Source of the DNA: an uncultured Lachnoclostridium sp.
Lineage (GTDB): Bacteria > Bacillota > Clostridia > Lachnospirales > Lachnospiraceae
Direction of reading: 5' to 3'
Assembly (NCBI GenBank): GCA_958425285.1
Contig: CATZVV010000028.1
Coordinates: 1-12,476, forward strand
Length of the DNA: 12,476 nt
The stretch's first letter is position 1, and every line of letters starts with the position of its first letter. Below the pieces are notes generated by a model, which had not been told where the DNA came from, ran no database searches, and worked only from the letters and a program-made list of their open reading frames with translations. This document shows, in pieces, positions 1 to 6,130 of this stretch. Position numbers and translations under genes: made by a program.

Positions 1-2100
1 TCATTGTATGCTTCTTATGATCGTTCATCGGGAGATACAGAACCATGTGAAATTGGTACGACGATTTTGAATATGACTGGCGGTAAGCAGTGGCGTGTGG
101 CCGGGCAGTGGATTGAGTTGGACATTGAGGCCCCTGAAGATGGTGCTTATGTTCTTGGTTTGAAAGCTCGTCAGGGATATAGCCGTGGATTTGTGGCAAA
201 TCGTTCCATTTACATAGATGGTGAAACGCCGTTTGAAGAAGCAAAGCAATTGCGTTTTGAATATAGCAGTACATGGCAGATGGTTGTTTTGCAGGGCGAA
301 AATGGCACCCCATATAAAGTTCCTTTGACAAAAGGAAAACATACGATTCGAATCGAAGTGACATTAGGTGATTTTGGAGAACTGTTATCACAGTTGAGTG
401 ATAGTGTTTATAATATGAACCTTATGTATCGTCAGATTCTTGTTCTTACAGGAACGGATCCGGATGAGTATCGTGATTATAAGATTGATGAAGCGTTCCC
501 TGGAGTTATTGAGGAAATGGGTCTTGAATCAAAGCGTCTTTACAAGCTGGTAGATGAAATTGTAGCTTATACAGGTGAAACAAGCCAGCAGGTTTCTGTA
601 GCCCAGACGCTTGCAAATCAGATGGAAGATTTCGTAGAGGATCCGGATATTATTCCTCAGACACTTTCAAACTTCAAGGAAAATATTAGTGCTCTTGGAA
701 CTGCTATCAATACGCTGAGTGAAACGGCATTGGATATTGATTATATCTGTATTGCAGATGATGGTTCGAGTTTGCCGGAAGTGAATGAAAATTGTTTGGA
801 TATAGCTGTGCTTGTAGCACAGATGTTTATGAATTCGTTCTTTACAGACTCTTCATCACTGGGAAATGTTTATGATGATAAAGAAGCTGTTGATGTGTGG
901 ATCGTAGCAGGACGTGACCAGAGTACAATTTTGAAGTCTATGGTTGACGATACGTTCACACCAAATACAGGAATCCCTGTAAATGTAAAATTAATTGATG
1001 TTGCTACATTGCTTCCGGCAGTAGTGGCAGGAACCGGTCCTGACGTTGCGCTGACTGTGCAACAATCTGAGCCGGTTAACTATGCATTGCGTAATGCAGC
1101 ACTTGATTTAACTCAGTTTGGAGATGAACTTACACAAGTACTCAGCGAGTACAAAGAAAGCTCTTATGAGGCGTTTAAGTTTAATGGCGGAATTTATGCG
1201 TTGCCTGAAACGCAGAACTGGAATGTTTTATTCTATCGTACAGATATTTGTTCTGAACTTGGAATTGAGGCACCGGATACTTGGGATGATGTATTGGAAA
1301 TTTTACCTGTTCTTCAAAAACGAAGTATGCAGATTGCGGTTCCTTCTGTAGAGCGTAAGATTGGAAATACAACCAATCCTGACCTTGCAAATTATTATGC
1401 ACAGTTATATCAACGTGGTGGAAAGCTTTACAGTGAAGATTCCAAAAAGACGTTAATTGATAGCGAGGAAGGAATTGAAGCCTTTGAATTTTATACAAAA
1501 CTGTTTACTAATTATAAATTAGATAAGCAATATGACTTTGTAAACCGTTTCCGAAGCGGTGAGATGCCACTTGGTATTGCGGATTATAGTAACTTTAATA
1601 CATTGGCAGTATTTGCCCCTGAGATTAAGGGACTTTGGGAATTTGATTTAATTCCTGGTGTGAAAGATGAAGAAACTGGTGAAATCAACCGATCCGTACA
1701 GTCTTGGGGACAGTGTTCGATGCTTTTGCGTTCTACAAAGGATAAAGAAAAAGCATGGGAATTCCTCAAGTGGTGGGCAAGTGCTGAAACACAGGTTCGT
1801 TTTGGACGGGAACTTGAAAGTGTTATGGGTGAGTCTGCCCGTTATGCAACTGCAAATACGGTTGCATTTGATCAACTGTCATGGAGCAGTAAGGAAGCTG
1901 AAAAGCTGAAAGAGCAGTGGAAATGGGCTTTTGGTATGCCTGAAATTGCAGGTGGTTACTATACTCCGAGACATATTACTAATGCCATTCGTAAGGTAAT
2001 GAACGATAATGAGGATCCTAGGGAAACTCTTCTTGATTATGTAATTACAATCAATAAAGAAATTAAGCATAAGCGTGAAGAATTTGGATTTGAAAACTAA
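1..2100 (+). CDS. Large extracellular solute-binding protein of ABC importer A (5' end cut off)
   Basis: This is the C-terminal 699 codons of a sugar-type (family 1) ABC solute-binding protein. The frame is open to the left edge, so the true start, the signal peptide and part of the protein lie outside; the TTG at 4 is not a credible start. Residues about 1-125 (numbered from that TTG) are beta-rich with aromatic and glycine residues (GQWIELDIEAPEDGAYVL, YIDGETPF, KGKHTIRIEV), resembling a galactose-binding-like/CBM6-35-type sandwich. Residues about 126-240 are mostly helical. The binding-protein fold runs from about 295 to 698, with hallmarks VVAGTGPDVAL (340-350), FNGGIYALPETQNWNVLFYR (393-412) and the C-terminal KAWEFLKWWAS (583-593). 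It sits 22 bases before a cognate permease pair. Capture of a large glycan or oligosaccharide at the cell surface is inferred; the ligand is unknown. The binding-protein call is firm, the N-terminal domain call moderate. Confidence 0.88.
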   Translation, partial: SLYASYDRSSGDTEPCEIGTTILNMTGGKQWRVAGQWIELDIEAPEDGAYVLGLKARQGYSRGFVANRSIYIDGETPFEEAKQLRFEYSSTWQMVVLQGENGTPYKVPLTKGKHTIRIEVTLGDFGELLSQLSDSVYNMNLMYRQILVLTGTDPDEYRDYKIDEAFPGVIEEMGLESKRLYKLVDEIVAYTGETSQQVSVAQTLANQMEDFVEDPDIIPQTLSNFKENISALGTAINTLSETALDIDYICIADDGSSLPEVNENCLDIAVLVAQMFMNSFFTDSSSLGNVYDDKEAVDVWIVAGRDQSTILKSMVDDTFTPNTGIPVNVKLIDVATLLPAVVAGTGPDVALTVQQSEPVNYALRNAALDLTQFGDELTQVLSEYKESSYEAFKFNGGIYALPETQNWNVLFYRTDICSELGIEAPDTWDDVLEILPVLQKRSMQIAVPSVERKIGNTTNPDLANYYAQLYQRGGKLYSEDSKKTLIDSEEGIEAFEFYTKLFTNYKLDKQYDFVNRFRSGEMPLGIADYSNFNTLAVFAPEIKGLWEFDLIPGVKDEETGEINRSVQSWGQCSMLLRSTKDKEKAWEFLKWWASAETQVRFGRELESVMGESARYATANTVAFDQLSWSSKEAEKLKEQWKWAFGMPEIAGGYYTPRHITNAIRKVMNDNEDPRETLLDYVITINKEIKHKREEFGFEN

Positions 2101-2106
2101 AATAAG

Positions 2107-2115
2107 AAAGGAGAG
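2107..2115 (+). promoter_or_regulatory. Ribosome binding site that fixes the start of the importer A MalF-type permease
   Basis: AAAGGAGAG lies 7 bases before the ATG at 2123. An in-frame ATG at 2075 would overlap the end of the binding-protein gene and has no such site, so 2123 is the preferred start. Confidence 0.8.
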
Positions 2116-2122
2116 TAAAAAT

Positions 2123-3058
2123 ATGAATTTTCTAAAGAAATACGCGAAAATCAAGAAGAAAAATGCGGGTATTGCATGGAAAAAAGCGAAAGCTTCAAAA
2201 ACGATGTACTTGTTTTTACTTCCATATGCGATTTTGTTTACCGTATTTTATATCCTTCCGGTTGGAATGTCCATTTTCTTCAGTTTTACGTATTATAACG
2301 TTTTAGAGCCGGCTCGTTTTGTTGGACTGGATAACTATATTAACTTGTTACTTACCGATGATGTATTCCTGATTGCGGTTAAGAATACGTTTCTCCTGGC
2401 GGCGATTACCGGACCGCTGGGATACATCGCATCGTTTATTTTTGCATGGTTCATTAATGAGCTTCCAAGATACTTGAGAGCCATTGCCGTTGTTGTTTTT
2501 TACGCACCGACAATCTCAGGTCAGGCATATTTGATCTGGGCAATTCTTTTCAGTGGAGATGCATATGGATATGTAAATTCGTTTTTGATGAAACTCGGCT
2601 TTATTACAGAGCCAATTTTATGGTTATCGGATCCGACCTACATAATGAATGTTATTTTGATTGTTGTCTTATGGATGAGTCTTGGTAACGGATTCCTTTC
2701 CTTCGTGGCTGGTCTTCAGGGTATTGATGCCTCGCAGTTTGAGGCTGGCTATGTAGACGGTGTTAAAAATCGTTGGCAGGAGTTGTGGTATATTACTTTA
2801 CCGAATATGAAACCAATGCTTCTGTTTGGTGCCGTTATGGCAATTACACAGTCATTTGGTGTGGCTGATGTAACGATGGCACTGGCTGGTTTCCCGAGTA
2901 CCGATTATGCAGCACGAACCGTTGTAACTCACTTGATTGACTACGGTACAACACGTTTTGAGATGGGATATGCTTCTGCGATTGCTACAGTATTATTCCT
3001 GACAATGATTGTATGTAACAAAGCAATTCAAGCAATGTTAAATAAAGTAGGAACTTAA
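2123..3058 (+). CDS. Sugar ABC transporter permease, MalF/LplB type (importer A)
   Basis: A 311-residue inner-membrane permease of the binding-protein-dependent sugar importer family. After a basic N-terminus (about 1-27), hydrophobic helices lie near residues 28-54, 86-112, 119-144, 174-199, 232-256 and 282-303, six in all. The cytoplasmic EAA loop that docks on the ATPase is at 207-231 (EAGYVDGVKNRWQELWYITL followed by PNMKP); it has Gly where Ala is usual at the third position. It follows the binding-protein gene by 22 bases and precedes the second permease by 13, so the two permeases should form a heterodimer receiving substrate from the upstream binding protein. Family is certain; the transported sugar is unknown. 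Arrangement and length resemble the LplB/YtcP-like permeases of Firmicutes that work with a shared ATPase. Confidence 0.93.
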   Translation: MNFLKKYAKIKKKNAGIAWKKAKASKTMYLFLLPYAILFTVFYILPVGMSIFFSFTYYNVLEPARFVGLDNYINLLLTDDVFLIAVKNTFLLAAITGPLGYIASFIFAWFINELPRYLRAIAVVVFYAPTISGQAYLIWAILFSGDAYGYVNSFLMKLGFITEPILWLSDPTYIMNVILIVVLWMSLGNGFLSFVAGLQGIDASQFEAGYVDGVKNRWQELWYITLPNMKPMLLFGAVMAITQSFGVADVTMALAGFPSTDYAARTVVTHLIDYGTTRFEMGYASAIATVLFLTMIVCNKAIQAMLNKVGT

Positions 3059-3071
3059 AGGAGATGCAACG

Positions 3072-3926
3072 ATGAAGATAAAAAGAAGAAAACCAAACAG
3101 GTCCAGAGGCGGGGATATTGGCGTTTATCTGATGCTGATTTTAGTTGGTTGCTTCATGGTTATGCCACTTGTATATACCATCTGCAGTGCCTTCAAACCT
3201 TTGGATGAGATTTATTTATATCCCCCAAGATTTTTTGTTTCAAACCCTACATTTACAAACTTTCAGGATTTACTTGTTGTAATGTCAGACTCATGGGTTC
3301 CGTTTTCAAGATATGTATTCAATACTGTTTTGATTACAGTTGTTGGTACAATCGGTCATTTAGTTTTTGGTTCCATGGCTGCTTATGTTTTGGCTAAATA
3401 TGATTTTCCTGGTGGAAAGACTTTCTTTGGTCTTTGTGTTACAGCACTCATGTTTAATGTTTATGTTACACAGATTCCAAACTATCTGGTTATGACAAAG
3501 CTGGGATGGGTGGATACTTATTTATCCTTGATTGTTCCGGCATTTGCCATGCCAATGGGATTGTTCCTTATGAAGCAGTTTATGGAACAGATACCTGATT
3601 CTCTAATTGAAGCAGCGAAAATTGACGGTGCTAAAGAAGGTCGTATCTTTCTTCGAATCGTAATGCCGAACGTAAAGCCTGCATGGCTTACGGTAACGAT
3701 TTTTTCTGTTCAGGCACTTTGGAATCAAAAAGGTACCAGTTATATTTATTCGGAAGAACTTAAGATGCTTCCCTATGCATTACAACAGATTATGCTTGGC
3801 GGTGTATCAAGGGCAGGTGTAAGTGCTGCTGCTACAATGATTGTAATGATGGTTCCGATTATTATTTTCGTTTTGGCAGAGAGCAACATCCTTGAGACTA
3901 TGGCAAGTTCTGGTATTAAAGAATAA
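3072..3926 (+). CDS. Carbohydrate ABC transporter permease, MalG type (importer A)
   Basis: A 284-residue permease, the usual size for MalG-type subunits. Hydrophobic helices are visible near 16-40, 82-106, 115-140, 148-168, 203-220 and 250-272. The EAA loop is canonical at 180-203 (EAAKIDGAKEGRIFLRIVMP then NVKP). Its C-terminus (ESNILETMASSGIKE) matches the family's typical ending, in which a helix is followed by a conserved GxxK-like tail. AAAGGAGAT at 3057-3065 overlaps the previous stop codon and lies 6 bases before this ATG, suggesting translational coupling with the MalF-type partner. With its neighbour it forms the membrane channel of importer A. No ATP-binding subunit gene accompanies the pair in this window. 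Confidence 0.93.
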   Translation: MKIKRRKPNRSRGGDIGVYLMLILVGCFMVMPLVYTICSAFKPLDEIYLYPPRFFVSNPTFTNFQDLLVVMSDSWVPFSRYVFNTVLITVVGTIGHLVFGSMAAYVLAKYDFPGGKTFFGLCVTALMFNVYVTQIPNYLVMTKLGWVDTYLSLIVPAFAMPMGLFLMKQFMEQIPDSLIEAAKIDGAKEGRIFLRIVMPNVKPAWLTVTIFSVQALWNQKGTSYIYSEELKMLPYALQQIMLGGVSRAGVSAAATMIVMMVPIIIFVLAESNILETMASSGIKE

Positions 3927-3943
3927 TTAGGAGGAAGGAAAAC

Positions 3944-5452
3944 ATGAAAAGAATGAAACGGATTGCTTCAATGTTTGCGCTGTTGCTGACAGTATCCCTC
4001 CTGGTTCAGTCTGTGGATGCAGGTGCGGTTGCAGGTGAAACTCACTATACCTATACATATGATTGCTGGGGTGAGGATCGTGAGTCACCGGATGCCTATG
4101 CAGTGACGCGTACAATTACAGGGGCAAATTTTAAAGATTGCGGCAATTTTAAGGCGCCAGAGGGCCTTTATGTAATTGGAAATATGACATATGTTGTTGA
4201 TACTGGCAATAATCGTATTGTACAGTTAGAATATTCAAATGATGAGTTTAAGTTTATTCGTGAGATTAAAGAAATCATGAATGACGGGAAAAAGGAAAAT
4301 CTTTCCGGCCCAAAAGATTGTTATGTAACAGAAGAGGGCGAGATTTATATTGCAGATACGGGGAATAAGCGCATTTTACACTTAGATAAGGATTTGAACG
4401 TAATTAAAGTGATTACTCGTCCTGTGAATGATACGGTTGATCAGACAGTAGATTTTCTGCCTGTTAAATTAGTTGTTGACAGTGCAAAACGTATTTTTGC
4501 CAATGTGCAAAATGTCAACAAAGGTTTTATGGAGTTTGACAAGCAAGGTGAATTTACCGGATATGTTGGCGCAAGTGAAGTTACTTTTGATTTTTTAGAT
4601 TACTTATGGAAACTGGTTGCTTCAAAAGAACAGAAGGAACAGTTGGAAAGTTTTGTTCCGACAGAGTACAGTAATTTATGTCTGGATTCGGAGGGATTTA
4701 TTTATTCTACTATTTCCAAGTTTGATTCAAACTCGTTTGCAGATGTTATTGCGGCAAAGCCTGTTCGCAAATTGAATGCAAAGGGGACAGACATTCTTGT
4801 ACGTAACGGCTATGAGGATCCGATTGGTGATTACTATTATACAGATACAGGAGAACTTTCAGGACCATCTATGTTTGTAGATGTTTGCGCACTTCCAAAT
4901 GATACATATTATTGTCTGGATAATACAAGAGGACGTATTTTTGCATATGACTTTCAGGGAAATTTCCTTTATGCATTTGGTGGTCATGGGTATCGGGAAG
5001 GCTATTTTATTAATCCAATGGCGATTGAGGATTTAGAGGATACGCTGATTGTACTTGATATGGATCTTGGTTCTATTACACAGTTGACGTTGACTGAATA
5101 TGGAACGTTGATTAATCAGGGTCTTGCAGAATATAAAATTGGACAGTACAAAGAATCAGCAGAGACATGGAAAAAGGTTATGAAGCTGAACGGTAACTAT
5201 GACCTTGCATATATCGGTATCGGTCGTGCACTGCTTCGAACTGAAGATTATAAAGGTGCAATGGATTACTTTGAATTGAAATTGGATGATACAAACTATT
5301 CCAAGGCGTATAAATTGTACCGCAAGGAGCAGATAGAAGAAAATATTGTATATGTGGTTATCATATTGATTCTTATTATTCTGCTTGGATATGGTCGCGG
5401 CTTCCTTAAGAGAGCAAAGGAGGAGGTAAAAAAAGATGAAAATCAAAGATAG
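3944..5452 (+). CDS. Secreted NHL-repeat beta-propeller protein with TPRs and a C-terminal membrane anchor
   Basis: A 502-residue protein. Residues 1 to about 28 form a signal peptide (basic MKRMKR, hydrophobic core, small residues near DAGAVA). Two clear NHL-type blades are at about 71-97 (VVDTGNNRIVQL) and 122-147 (IADTGNKRILHL), with weaker blades at about 172-206, 243-287, 310-346 and 355-383, enough for a six-bladed propeller. Residues about 386-456 are helical and look like two tetratricopeptide units (AEYKIGQYKESAETWKKVMK and a second copy from 420). A single membrane helix lies at about 467-485, followed by a charged cytoplasmic tail. The likely topology is propeller and TPR outside, short tail inside. 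It has an AGGAGGAAGG ribosome site at 3929-3938 and overlaps the next gene by 17 bases. No enzymatic residues are evident; a scaffold or glycan/protein-binding role next to the importers is an inference. Confidence 0.85.
   Translation: MKRMKRIASMFALLLTVSLLVQSVDAGAVAGETHYTYTYDCWGEDRESPDAYAVTRTITGANFKDCGNFKAPEGLYVIGNMTYVVDTGNNRIVQLEYSNDEFKFIREIKEIMNDGKKENLSGPKDCYVTEEGEIYIADTGNKRILHLDKDLNVIKVITRPVNDTVDQTVDFLPVKLVVDSAKRIFANVQNVNKGFMEFDKQGEFTGYVGASEVTFDFLDYLWKLVASKEQKEQLESFVPTEYSNLCLDSEGFIYSTISKFDSNSFADVIAAKPVRKLNAKGTDILVRNGYEDPIGDYYYTDTGELSGPSMFVDVCALPNDTYYCLDNTRGRIFAYDFQGNFLYAFGGHGYREGYFINPMAIEDLEDTLIVLDMDLGSITQLTLTEYGTLINQGLAEYKIGQYKESAETWKKVMKLNGNYDLAYIGIGRALLRTEDYKGAMDYFELKLDDTNYSKAYKLYRKEQIEENIVYVVIILILIILLGYGRGFLKRAKEEVKKDENQR
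5416..5427 (+). promoter_or_regulatory. Strong ribosome binding site inside the end of the NHL gene, driving the Yip1 gene
   Basis: AAAGGAGGAGGT lies 8 bases before the ATG at 5436, still within the upstream coding region. It supports the overlapping start and coupled translation of the two membrane proteins. Confidence 0.75.
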
Positions 5453-6101
5453 AATTCTTGATAAAGAACGATGGAAGAACTTAGGGCGCAGCTTAAGATA
5501 TTCCTTACACTGTCTGACAAGTCCTTTCGATGCTTTCTGGGATTTGACACATGAGAAAAGAGGTTCTGTAGGAGCGGCAACGGTTATATTGATTATGACA
5601 TTAATTACAAATATCTTAAAGGCAAAGTATACAAGTTTTCAGTTTTATATTGTTGACTGGAATTATTATAACGTCTTTATGGATATGGGTATGGTACTTC
5701 TTCCATTTTTTATTTACATTATTGGTAACTGGTGCCTTACTACTCTATTTGAGGGTAAGGGTACAATCCGAGATATTTATATGGGAACAGGATATGCATT
5801 GACTCCATATGTGCTGATTCAGCTTCCAATGATTGTAATCAGTAATTTTGTTACGATAGAAGAAGGCGCATTTTATTCATACTTTGGTTCCTTCTCTCTA
5901 ATATGGTGTGGATTTTTGATTCTCGCCTCTGTCATGATGATTCATGACTTCTCATTGGGGAAGGCAATGCTCTCATTGATTTTCTCAATTGTGGCAATGT
6001 TAGTAATTATATTCTTAATAATTCTCTTCTTTAGTTTGATTAGTGATTGTTTTGCTTACTTCTATTCAATCTATAAAGAAGCAGTATTTCGATTTTACTA
6101 A
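5436..6101 (+). CDS. Yip1-family multi-pass membrane protein
   Basis: A 221-residue integral membrane protein. An amphipathic N-terminus (about 1-45, with the TSPFDAFWDL motif typical of bacterial Yip1 proteins) is followed by five hydrophobic helices at about 46-62, 85-105, 119-140, 150-171 and 176-206. The sequence GNWCLTTLFEGKGTIRDIY (97-115) between helices 2 and 3 resembles the conserved GNWxxTTLFxGxG segment I recall from bacterial Yip1 relatives. The C-terminus ends KEAVFRFY, again family-like. Its start overlaps the NHL gene by 17 bases and its stop is 29 bases before the DUF5696 gene. Eukaryotic Yip1 proteins act in vesicle traffic, but bacterial members have no established biochemical role. 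Physical association with the anchored NHL protein is an inference from the overlap. Family call fairly firm; function unknown. Confidence 0.82.
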   Translation: MKIKDRILDKERWKNLGRSLRYSLHCLTSPFDAFWDLTHEKRGSVGAATVILIMTLITNILKAKYTSFQFYIVDWNYYNVFMDMGMVLLPFFIYIIGNWCLTTLFEGKGTIRDIYMGTGYALTPYVLIQLPMIVISNFVTIEEGAFYSYFGSFSLIWCGFLILASVMMIHDFSLGKAMLSLIFSIVAMLVIIFLIILFFSLISDCFAYFYSIYKEAVFRFY

Positions 6102-6130
6102 TCAGAATAGAAAGGAGGAACAGAAAGAAT

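Noticed and set aside
4..6. TTG at 4 as the start of the first binding protein
   Set aside because: The frame is open to position 1, there is no ribosome site or signal peptide, and the sequence enters in mid-domain.
2075..2122. Earlier in-frame ATG for the first permease
   Set aside because: It lies inside the upstream coding region without a ribosome site, while AAAGGAGAG precedes the ATG at 2123 at ideal distance.
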